Origin: Poriferisodalis sp965116715
Lineage (GTDB): Bacteria > Actinomycetota > Acidimicrobiia > Acidimicrobiales > Poriferisodalaceae
NCBI GenBank assembly: GCA_965116715.1
Contig: OZ220724.1
Location: forward strand, 1,922,001-1,986,000
Direction: 5' to 3'
Length of the DNA stretch: 64,000 nucleotides
Shown here: positions 23,028 through 30,171 of the stretch, piece after piece
How positions within the stretch are numbered: the first letter of the stretch is position 1
How the letters are laid out: the number at the start of each line of letters is the position of its first letter
Translations under genes and position numbers: made by a program
Notes under the pieces: generated by a model
What the model saw: the letters and a program-made list of their open reading frames with translations, nothing else
Database searches by the model: none
Told to the model about the DNA's origin: nothing

Positions 23028-24728
23028 GTGAGCGAACCCGTGTACGACTTCATCATCGTCGGCGGCGGATCGGCCGGCTGCGCGCTCGCCAACCGGCTGA
23101 GTGCGGACCCGGGCACCCAGGTGCTGGTGCTCGAGGCCGGTCGCCGGGACTACCGCTGGGACGTGCTCATCCACATGCCGGCCGCGCTGGCGATGCCGAT
23201 CGGCAACCGCTTCTACGACTGGCAGTACGAGACCGAGCCGGAGCCGCACATGGGCGGGCGGCGGGTGTACCACGCCCGCGGCAAGGTGCTGGGCGGCTCC
23301 AGCTCCATCAACGGGATGATCTTCCAGCGGGGCAACCCGGCCGACTACGACAAGTGGGCCAGCCGGCCCGGCATGTCGGCGTGGGACTACCGGCACTGCC
23401 TGCCGTACTTCAAGCGGATGGAGAGCTGCCTGGCGGGCCCCGATGACTGGCGCGGCGGCGAGGGCCCGCTGGTGCTCGAGCGGGGCCCGGCCTCCAGCCC
23501 GCTGTTCGAGGCGTTCTTCGACGCCGTGCAGCAGGCCGGCTACGAGCTGACCGACGATGTCAACGGCTATCGCCAGGAGGGCTTCGCCGCGTTCGATCGG
23601 AACATCCACCGAGGTCGCCGCCTGTCTGCCGCGCGGGCGTACCTGCATCCCGTGCTCCACCGCCCCAACCTGACGCTGCACACCGGCGCGCTGATCAGCC
23701 GCGTGCTGTTCGAGGGCAACCGGGCAACGGGAGTCGTGTACCGCCAGAAGGGCCGGCGACGCGGCCGAGTGCACGTCGCCCGGGCGGGGCACGTGATTCT
23801 GTGTGCTGGGGCGTTCGGCTCGGCACAGCTGCTGCAGCTCTCGGGCGTCGGCTCGCCTGCGCTGCTCGCCCAGCACGGCATCGAGGTGGTCTCGCCTTTG
23901 GAAGGTGTCGGCGAGAACCTCCAGGACCACCTCGAGGTCTATATCCAGTACGCGTCGCGGCTGCCGGTCTCGATGCAGCCGCATCTGCGGCGCTGGCGCC
24001 GGCCGTGGATCGGCCTGCAATGGCTGGCTCGGCGCGGGCCCGGCGCAACCAACCACTTCGAGGCCGGCGGCTTCGTGCGCAGCAACACCGACGAGGCCTA
24101 TCCCAACCTGATGTTCCACTTCCTGCCGCTGGCGGTGCGCTACGACGGCTCAGCGCCGGCCAGCAAGCACGGCTACCAGGTGCATGTCGGGCCGATGTAC
24201 TCCGATGCCCGCGGCTGGGTGCGCATCACCTCGCGTGACCCCGCGGTCAAGCCGGCGATCCGGTTCAACTACCTGTCCACCGCCCAGGATCGGCGCGAGT
24301 GGGTGGAGACCGTGCGGGTCACGCGCCAGATCATGAACCAGCCGGCCTTCGCGGCCTACAACGAGGGCGAGCTGTCCCCCGGTCCCGACACCCAGTCCGA
24401 CGACGAGATCATGGACTGGGTGGCACGCGACGCCGAGACGGCGCTGCATCCCGCGGGCACGGCTCGGCTCGGCACCGACCCCGCAGCAGTCACCGATCCC
24501 GCGACGATGGGCGTGCTGGGCACCGCGGGTCTCAGCGTGGTGGACGCCTCGGTGATGCCCACGGTGACGAACGGCAACATCTACGCGCCGGTCATGATGA
24601 TCGCGGAGAAAGCCGCCGATCTCCTCTTGGGCAACGAGCCGCTCGCGCCGTTGGACGTGCCGGTCTACGGTCCGGCCTGCGGCGGTCCTGCGCCGGCCCC
24701 GCCCCCGGCGCCGTCGCCGTCGCCGTGA
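23028..24728 (+). CDS. betA: Choline dehydrogenase (GMC oxidoreductase)
   Basis: FAD enzyme oxidising choline to betaine aldehyde. FAD-binding Rossmann motif DFIIVGGGSAGCALANRL at the N-terminus, GMC signature 1 (GGSSSINGMIFQRGNPADYDKW near residue 90), signature 2 (GAFGSAQLLQLSGVG) and the C-terminal LHPAGTARLGTDP with the catalytic histidine region, then SVVDASVMPTVTNGNIYAPVMMIAEKAADLL. About 566 residues with a proline-rich tail. GTG start at 23028. It lies between the transporter genes; no betaine-aldehyde dehydrogenase gene is seen in the window. The 3' end overlaps the convergent TetR gene by 64 bases. Confidence 0.92.
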   Translation: MSEPVYDFIIVGGGSAGCALANRLSADPGTQVLVLEAGRRDYRWDVLIHMPAALAMPIGNRFYDWQYETEPEPHMGGRRVYHARGKVLGGSSSINGMIFQRGNPADYDKWASRPGMSAWDYRHCLPYFKRMESCLAGPDDWRGGEGPLVLERGPASSPLFEAFFDAVQQAGYELTDDVNGYRQEGFAAFDRNIHRGRRLSAARAYLHPVLHRPNLTLHTGALISRVLFEGNRATGVVYRQKGRRRGRVHVARAGHVILCAGAFGSAQLLQLSGVGSPALLAQHGIEVVSPLEGVGENLQDHLEVYIQYASRLPVSMQPHLRRWRRPWIGLQWLARRGPGATNHFEAGGFVRSNTDEAYPNLMFHFLPLAVRYDGSAPASKHGYQVHVGPMYSDARGWVRITSRDPAVKPAIRFNYLSTAQDRREWVETVRVTRQIMNQPAFAAYNEGELSPGPDTQSDDEIMDWVARDAETALHPAGTARLGTDPAAVTDPATMGVLGTAGLSVVDASVMPTVTNGNIYAPVMMIAEKAADLLLGNEPLAPLDVPVYGPACGGPAPAPPPAPSPSP

Positions 24729-25402
24729 TGACTGCCGTCGTGATCGGAGATCATCGCCGAGACGAGGTCGAGCACCTCGTGGCGCGCGGCTTTGGTCGGG
24801 GGCGCCAGACCGAACAGGTCGATGAGCCAGAGGCCGTCGCCGACGATGCGGGCGAGCAGGCCGATCGTCTCGGCCAGCCGATCGTCATGCACCAGGCGCT
24901 CCTGCCAGCGATCGAACGTTGCCCTGGTGTTGGCCAGCAGCTCGTCGTCGAGCGCGGCAGCCGCCAGGATCGACGCCGAGGTGTCGTCGGCGGCTTTGTA
25001 CGGCTCGCGCACGTAGTCCAGGTAGGCCAGCGCGAACGTGCCGCGGGCAGCGGGATCGGCGGCGCGGAACTGGGCTTCGCGCATGTCCAGCTCGTCATCG
25101 AGCACAGCGAGCGTCTCGTCCAGCAGTCCGGCCATCAGGGCGTCTTTGGAGCCGAAGTGGTACAGGAAACCGCCCTTGCTGACGCCCGCCGCGACGGCAA
25201 CGCGGTCGAGCGTGAGATTGGCGGCGCCATCGGTGCGGATGACCTCGATGGCCGCTTGCAGGATCCGCTCGCGGGTCTGCACGGCACGTTCCTGCACCGG
25301 GCCCGATCTCGGTGCTGCCCCGTTGGCAGGCGGGTCGCTGTCGCCGGATGTCGCGTCGGGGGGGCGAGATCGTGCCACAGTCAGCACAGCGTAGCGACGC
25401 AC
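24665..25402 (-). CDS. TetR-family regulator, probably BetI-like
   Basis: Likely repressor of the choline/betaine island. A helix-turn-helix occupies about residues 45–90 (RERILQAAIEVIRTDGAANLTLDRVAVAAGVSKGGFLYHFGSK...). The ligand domain follows, and the last ~20 residues are glycine/alanine/proline-rich, encoded where the gene overlaps betA. The GTG at 25402 is the longest start; a GTG at the MARSRPP position about nine bases after TACGCT is an alternative. The gene is divergent from the ATPase gene across a 47-base gap containing a palindrome. Confidence 0.82.
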   Translation of the reverse strand: MRRYAVLTVARSRPPDATSGDSDPPANGAAPRSGPVQERAVQTRERILQAAIEVIRTDGAANLTLDRVAVAAGVSKGGFLYHFGSKDALMAGLLDETLAVLDDELDMREAQFRAADPAARGTFALAYLDYVREPYKAADDTSASILAAAALDDELLANTRATFDRWQERLVHDDRLAETIGLLARIVGDGLWLIDLFGLAPPTKAARHEVLDLVSAMISDHDGSHHGDGDGAGGGAGAGPPQAGP

Positions 25403-25407
25403 GGAAC

Positions 25408-25423
25408 CCGTCCAAGCAGACGG
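25408..25423. promoter_or_regulatory. Palindrome in the TetR/ATPase divergent gap
   Basis: CCGTC and its complement GACGG are separated by six bases, midway between the TetR and ATPase starts, where a TetR autorepressor would bind. CCGTCNAAG also occurs at 21782 upstream of the binding-protein gene. Confidence 0.4.
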
Positions 25424-25449
25424 TAACGCGGCGGCAAATGGGGGCAGCC

Positions 25450-26478
25450 ATGGAGCCGATCGTCACGGTCAACGGCCTGTGGAAGATCTTCGGCCGCAAG
25501 GTCGATGCCGCTCGTGAGCTGGCTTCAGGGGGTGCCGACCGGGAGCAGGTCCAGGCCGAGACGGGCTGTCTCGTGGCGGTGCAAGACGTCACCTTCGAGG
25601 TGCAGGCGGGCGAGACGTTCGTGGTCATGGGCCTGTCGGGATCGGGCAAGTCCACGCTGGTGCGCTGCATTTCCCGTTTGATCGAACCGACCTTCGGCGA
25701 GATGGAAGTGTGCGGGACAGTGCTCGCCGACGCTGACGAGACAGAGTTGCGCGAGCTGCGCCGCAGCAAGATGGCGATGGTCTTCCAGCACTTCGGCCTC
25801 TTCCCCCACCGGCGCGTCGTCGACAACGTGGCGTACGGGCTGGAGGTTCAGGGAGTTGCACGTGACGAACGCCACGAGCGGGCCAGGGCCGTGCTCACCA
25901 CGGTGGGCCTCGACGGCTGGGGCGGTCACTACCCCCAGCAGCTCAGCGGCGGCATGCAGCAGCGCGTCGGGCTGGCACGTGCCCTCGCCGTCGAGCCCGA
26001 GGTGCTGTTCTTCGACGAGCCGTTCTCGGCGCTCGACCCGCTGATCCGGCGGGACATGCAAGACGAGCTGGTGGCGCTGCAGATGGAGCTGCAGCGCACC
26101 ATCGTGTTCATCACCCACGACTTCGCCGAGGCACTGCGGCTGGCCGACCGCATCGCCATCATGCGCGACGGGGCGTTCACTCAGGTCGGCACGCCGCTCG
26201 AGATTCTGACGCAGCCGGCGAACGACTACGTGCGGGCATTCACCCAGGATGCGCCGATCGCGAAGGTGCTCCCGGCGTGCTCGCTGATGCAGCCGATCGG
26301 CGATGTCGCGGTGTCCGACGGCTGGCCCCGCGCGACCGAGACCGCCACGCTGGAATCCGCGCTGCCGTTCCTGCTCTCAGAGCACCGGCCGGTCGTGGTC
26401 TGCAACGCCGACGGCGAGCCGCTGGGCCTGCTGCACCAGGACGATGTAGCAGCGGTACTGGAGCGGAACCTGCGATGA
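25450..26478 (+). CDS. Glycine betaine/choline ABC transporter ATP-binding protein
   Basis: Energises the OpuA/ProU-type importer. Walker A (MGLSGSGKSTLVRCI) near residue 60, Q-loop FQHFGLFPHR, ABC signature LSGGMQQRVGLARAL, Walker B VLFFDEPFSALDPL and switch histidine in FITHDF are all present. A C-terminal CBS-like regulatory region (VVVCNADGEPLGLLHQDDVAAVL) follows, as in OpuAA. ATG 25450 is preferred for its G-rich upstream sequence; ATG 25438 is possible. The stop overlaps the ATG of a duplicated 24-residue ORF (ATGA). Confidence 0.93.
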   Translation: MEPIVTVNGLWKIFGRKVDAARELASGGADREQVQAETGCLVAVQDVTFEVQAGETFVVMGLSGSGKSTLVRCISRLIEPTFGEMEVCGTVLADADETELRELRRSKMAMVFQHFGLFPHRRVVDNVAYGLEVQGVARDERHERARAVLTTVGLDGWGGHYPQQLSGGMQQRVGLARALAVEPEVLFFDEPFSALDPLIRRDMQDELVALQMELQRTIVFITHDFAEALRLADRIAIMRDGAFTQVGTPLEILTQPANDYVRAFTQDAPIAKVLPACSLMQPIGDVAVSDGWPRATETATLESALPFLLSEHRPVVVCNADGEPLGLLHQDDVAAVLERNLR

Positions 26479-26616
26479 CTGCACAGATGCCCTCAAGAGG
26501 AGCTCCAGTACCGCCATCAGACACAGCTCTGGAGCGGAACCTGCGATGACTGCACAGATGCCTTCAAGCGGAGCTCCAGTACCGCCATCAGACACAGCTC
26601 TCGAACAGAACCAGCG
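26458..26616. repeat. 71-bp tandem repeat at the ATPase–permease junction
   Basis: A 71-base unit starting CTGGAGCGGAACCTGCGATG at 26458 is repeated at 26529 with three or fewer differences. A third, partial and more diverged copy begins at 26600 and runs into the permease start. Each unit carries the last codons of the ATPase frame, the ATGA overlap and about 50 bases of spacer. Confidence 0.92.
26475..26549 (+). CDS. 24-residue ORF, copy 1, coupled to the ATPase stop
   Basis: Starts MTAQMPSRGAPVPPSD and ends ALERNLR, the same residues that end the ATPase. Its ATG overlaps the ATPase TGA (ATGA) and its own TGA overlaps the ATG of copy 2. No known function; it may be a by-product of the 71-bp duplication that keeps translational coupling intact. 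Confidence 0.35.
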   Translation: MTAQMPSRGAPVPPSDTALERNLR

Positions 26617-26620
26617 ATGA
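26546..26620 (+). CDS. 24-residue ORF, copy 2, coupled to the permease start
   Basis: Nearly identical to copy 1 (MTAQMPSSGAPVPPSD..., ending ALEQNQR). Its TGA overlaps the permease ATG (ATGA at 26617). Because 71 is one less than a multiple of three, each copy shifts the frame by one and recreates the four-base overlap. Confidence 0.35.
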   Translation: MTAQMPSSGAPVPPSDTALEQNQR

Positions 26621-28614
26621 GCCAGACGCTCGAGGCTGGGTCGCCTGGCGGTTCGGGCGCACCGGCAGCCCGGCGACGATCGCCGGTTGCGGTCGGGCTG
26701 GCAGCAGCGGCGGTCGCGCTCGTCATCGTCGGCTTCGCCGCATCTGTCGGCGCCTTTCCCGAGTCGTGGAACCTCGGGCTGGCCGACCCCATCGACCGTG
26801 CTCGGCGGTGGCTCATCAACAACCAGACATCCCACTGGCTCTACACCGTGCTGCTGGGCCCGCTGACCGATCTCGCCGATGCGGGCATCCGCCAGCTCGA
26901 GTCGATCCTGCGGTGGTTCCCGTGGTACGTGTACCCGGTTTTCTGCGGCCTGGGGCTGTGGCGGGTGCGCGGCCGGCTGGCGGGTGTGCTCGGAGCTGCC
27001 GGGGTGGTGCTGATCGGCATGACCGACCTGTGGCAGCAGGGCTTCGCCACCCTCGCACTGATGGGCGTGGCGGTGTTCCTGTCGCTGGTAGCGGGCATCC
27101 CGCTGGGCATCGCGGCATGGCGCAGCGATCGCTTTGCGGGGGTGCTGCGCCCGACGCTCGACGCCATGCAGACCATGCCGGGCTTTGTCTATCTCATCCC
27201 GTTCGTGCTGCTGTTCGGCATCGGGCGCGTGCCGGCACTGATCGCGACGGTCATCTTCGCCCTGCCCCCGGTGGTAAGGCTCACCGATGTCGGCTTGCGC
27301 AACGTGTCAGGCGCGATGGTGGAGGCCTCGGAGATGTTCGGCGCGACCGACCGCCAGACGCTCCGTCTGGTGAGGATCCCCGCTGCCCGACCAGCGATCC
27401 TGGCCGGCACCAACCAAACGACGATGCTCGCCATGAGCATGGTGGTGATCGCCGCATTCATCGGCTCGGGCGGGCTCGGGCAGGACGTGCTGCGAGCCAT
27501 GCGCGACATCGACGTCGGCGAGGCCTCTGAAGCCGGCATCGCCATCGTCATCATGGCGATCATCCTGGACCGTTTCACACGGGGCATCGCCACGCTGGGC
27601 GAGCGGGGTCGCGGCCATGGTCCCAAGGCGCACGGCGATGCCTCGCTGCGGGCCGGCGACACAGCGGCGATCCGCTGGATCGCGGCGGCCACCGGTGCGG
27701 TGGCCCTGGCCGGCGGCCTGGTGGGCCACAACAAGTTCCCCGAATGGCTGCAGTGGCACTACGCGCCGTACATCAACGACATGACGGCGTGGGCTCGCGA
27801 CAACCTCTACGACATCGGTTCATCAGGCATCGGCACCGGGCCGCTCAGCGACTTCATCACCATCTACATGGTGACGCCGCTGCGGGAGCTGCTCTCGTCG
27901 GGCATTCCCTGGCCGGCGATGATCGGGCTGGGCGTGCTGGGGGGCCTGCTGGCGCGCGGCGTCACGCTGGGACTCGGCGTCGGCGTCGCCCTGTTCCTGA
28001 TCGGGTGGCTGGGGATGTGGGAGCTGTCGATGGACACCCTGGCCCAGACGCTGGTGGCCGTGGCGGTCACGCTGGCCATCGCAGTGCCCTTGGGAATCCA
28101 GGCCTCCCACAGCGACCGCTTCCAGAAGCTGATGGACCCGGTGCTGGACTTCCTGCAGACCATTCCCAGCTTCGTGCTGCTGGTGCCGGTGATCACGCTG
28201 TTCCACGTCGGCCGTATCCCGGGCATCATCGCCTCGGTCGTCTATGCGCTGCCGGCCGCAGTCCACTACACCGATCTGGGCCTCCGACGGGTGCCCGCCG
28301 AGGTCCACGAGGCCGCGACGAGCTTCGGCGCTACCCGCAGCCAGCGTCTGCGACGTGTCGAGCTGCCGCTGGCGGCTCCCGAGCTGATGGTGGCGGTCAA
28401 CCAGGTGATCATGCTGGTGCTGGCCATGGTGGTGATCGCCGGGCTGGTGGGCGGCGGCGGCCTCGGGCTCGAGACCGTGAACGCCCTGCGCCGCAGCGAC
28501 GCCGTCGGCCGAGGCTTCGAAGCGGGCATCGCGATCGTGCTGCTGGCCGGCATCCTCGACCGCCTCACCCGCGGCGTCGCCGACCGCCTCCGCCCACCCC
28601 CCGCCGCCATCTGA
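26617..28614 (+). CDS. Glycine betaine/choline ABC transporter permease, two fused permease domains
   Basis: Membrane component of the osmoprotectant importer. At 665 residues it is about twice the usual length. Two ProW-like (BPD_transp_1) domains lie in tandem: the first around residues 140–335, with DAMQTMPGFVYLIPFVLLFGIGRVP, and the second around 470–655, with DPVLDFLQTIPSFVLLVPVITLFHVGRIP. Each has its own EAA-type loop (EASEMFGAT and EAATSFGAT). One polypeptide could therefore supply both halves of the channel. Confidence 0.9.
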   Translation: MSQTLEAGSPGGSGAPAARRRSPVAVGLAAAAVALVIVGFAASVGAFPESWNLGLADPIDRARRWLINNQTSHWLYTVLLGPLTDLADAGIRQLESILRWFPWYVYPVFCGLGLWRVRGRLAGVLGAAGVVLIGMTDLWQQGFATLALMGVAVFLSLVAGIPLGIAAWRSDRFAGVLRPTLDAMQTMPGFVYLIPFVLLFGIGRVPALIATVIFALPPVVRLTDVGLRNVSGAMVEASEMFGATDRQTLRLVRIPAARPAILAGTNQTTMLAMSMVVIAAFIGSGGLGQDVLRAMRDIDVGEASEAGIAIVIMAIILDRFTRGIATLGERGRGHGPKAHGDASLRAGDTAAIRWIAAATGAVALAGGLVGHNKFPEWLQWHYAPYINDMTAWARDNLYDIGSSGIGTGPLSDFITIYMVTPLRELLSSGIPWPAMIGLGVLGGLLARGVTLGLGVGVALFLIGWLGMWELSMDTLAQTLVAVAVTLAIAVPLGIQASHSDRFQKLMDPVLDFLQTIPSFVLLVPVITLFHVGRIPGIIASVVYALPAAVHYTDLGLRRVPAEVHEAATSFGATRSQRLRRVELPLAAPELMVAVNQVIMLVLAMVVIAGLVGGGGLGLETVNALRRSDAVGRGFEAGIAIVLLAGILDRLTRGVADRLRPPPAAI

Positions 28615-28670
28615 GCGCACAGCTGGCCGCAGGAGCACGGTACGACGGCGGAAGCGCTCCGACCGCCGCC

Positions 28671-28676
28671 TATGCT
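28671..28676 (+). promoter_or_regulatory. Putative -10 box of the 43-residue peptide gene
   Basis: TATGCT ends six bases before the GTG at 28683, with no ribosome binding site between. Confidence 0.4.
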
Positions 28677-28682
28677 GGCCGT

Positions 28683-28814
28683 GTGTTCGCGTCATGGAGA
28701 GTCAAGGTCGAAGTCCTCGCAGCACTGTGCGCGTTCCTGACGGCGGTGTTGCAAGCAATCCTGAAGCTGTTCAAGGCGTTCGAAGGAGCAGCAGCCGCTC
28801 GGGCAGCGGCGTAA
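28683..28814 (+). CDS. Small hydrophobic/amphipathic peptide gene (43 aa), unknown function
   Basis: The ORF begins GTG (MFASWRVKVEVLAALCAF) and encodes a continuous predicted helix, hydrophobic in its middle (LAALCAFLTAVLQAILKLF), with basic residues on both sides and an alanine/arginine tail. TATGCT lies exactly six bases upstream, so it looks leaderless. It is convergent with mcrC, ending 19 bases from its stop. The size and composition resemble small membrane-active peptides, but no homologue is recognised. Confidence 0.45.
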   Translation: MFASWRVKVEVLAALCAFLTAVLQAILKLFKAFEGAAAARAAA

Positions 28815-28833
28815 GGCACCGCCGGGAGCGAGT

Positions 28834-30171
28834 TCAAGGACCGACGGAGCGTTCAGCCGACACCGCAAAGTGGCTCGCAAGGGCGGTGATCTGAGTGTCA
28901 ATGTCGCTTGGGGTGCCCGACAAGTCGACTGCGTATGCGTGCAGGCGGATGCCTGCGTTTCGCACTGTGACGGCTGACGGTAGCGGTGCCGACGTGGCGT
29001 GTTCGGCAGCTTCCGTACCAGTCGGCTCATCGTTAGCGTCGGCACAGTAGACGAGCGTCCCGTCGCTCACGTCAAGTGCGGTGGCATAGGCCAACAGTTG
29101 GTAGTAGTCGCCGTGGTAGCCCACCGTGTCGGCGACATACTCACCCGAGGATTCAGTGGCCAGCTTGTACTTGATGTCGGCAACGCCAACATCTGTGCCC
29201 TGCTGTCGCAGAAGCAAGTCAGGCCGAATAGTGATGCGGTCCTCTTCGTCGAGATGTGGTCGCCGTTGAGCAGCCACCTCGAGCCGACCCCGTAGCTCGG
29301 CTTGTAGTCGCGCGGTGACGAAGCGCTCGAAGAGTTGGTTCATGTCCACCATGAACGCTGACGCCGTCGTGCCGCCGTGCCGGTCTTGGAGCGTGAGGTT
29401 GGCCAGCAGCAGTCGTGCCAAGCGCAGAGCGGGCCGGTAGTGCTCGTTCAGGCGGGTAAAGCCGCTGGTGTCGAGATGGTCGAGCCGGTGAAGTGCCGCT
29501 GGGGGTGCCAGCTCGGCAACGCCATCCAGTGCAGCTGCGACTCGTCGCAGGCGGCGGCGATCCTCGACGGGTACGCCGGGCACCATCAGCGAGCGCTGGA
29601 TGCCCGCCAGCAGACAGCGGTTCTCGTTGACGTCGGTGGTGAAGTCATCCCAGGCGCACGCCATCGGCACCAGCAGCCCACCGCGACGGAACTGTCGGGC
29701 GGAGTCGATGCGGCCCCTCAGTGCCAGCAGGTCGTCTTCTTTACGGCGGTAGTGATGGAACAGGCCGCGGGCAACGGTGGTCTCGGCCGTGCGGGCAAAG
29801 AACGACACCAGCGACGGCAGCAGATCGGCGGAGTCGGCGTACTCGATGGCTTCATCGCGCCACGCTGCAGGGGGCAACCCGACTTCGAGCAGCAGGAACA
29901 GGTTTTCGAGCTTGATCTTGGGCCGCACGATCATCGAAAGTCCTGCGACGGTGAATGACCCGACGAAGTGACGCGGCGTCACCGTGTAGGTGCCGACACC
30001 GTCGATGCCCGATCTGCTGCCGGTACTGCTGACGATCTTCTCCACGCGCAGCCAACGCTGCCTGCCTCGGCCGAGACCGCGCAGCGCTTCGGCCTGCTCG
30101 TTCGTCAGCTCGGCCTGGCAGCGCGTCCACTCGCGCAGAACGAGCCGCCGAGTGCCATCCAGATCAGCCAT
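28834..30171 (-). CDS. mcrC: McrC-type subunit of a type IV (McrBC) restriction system
   Basis: Nuclease partner of McrB. About 445 residues from ATG 30171 (MADLDGTRRLVLREW). The N-terminal half has the McrC pattern (VGSFTVAGLSMIVRPKI, GLFHHYRRKEDDLLALRGRID, WDDFTTDVNENRCLLAGI). The C-terminal half has a PD-(D/E)xK nuclease core: ITIRPDLLLR followed by VADIKYKL, where D...D-K are the expected metal ligands and lysine. The start overlaps the mcrB stop by eight bases, so translation is probably coupled. Confidence 0.87.
   Translation of the reverse strand: MADLDGTRRLVLREWTRCQAELTNEQAEALRGLGRGRQRWLRVEKIVSSTGSRSGIDGVGTYTVTPRHFVGSFTVAGLSMIVRPKIKLENLFLLLEVGLPPAAWRDEAIEYADSADLLPSLVSFFARTAETTVARGLFHHYRRKEDDLLALRGRIDSARQFRRGGLLVPMACAWDDFTTDVNENRCLLAGIQRSLMVPGVPVEDRRRLRRVAAALDGVAELAPPAALHRLDHLDTSGFTRLNEHYRPALRLARLLLANLTLQDRHGGTTASAFMVDMNQLFERFVTARLQAELRGRLEVAAQRRPHLDEEDRITIRPDLLLRQQGTDVGVADIKYKLATESSGEYVADTVGYHGDYYQLLAYATALDVSDGTLVYCADANDEPTGTEAAEHATSAPLPSAVTVRNAGIRLHAYAVDLSGTPSDIDTQITALASHFAVSAERSVGP

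Noticed and set aside
26458..26616. The 71-bp repeats as a CRISPR array
   Set aside because: There are only two full units with no unique spacers, they lie within coding overlaps, and no cas genes are nearby.
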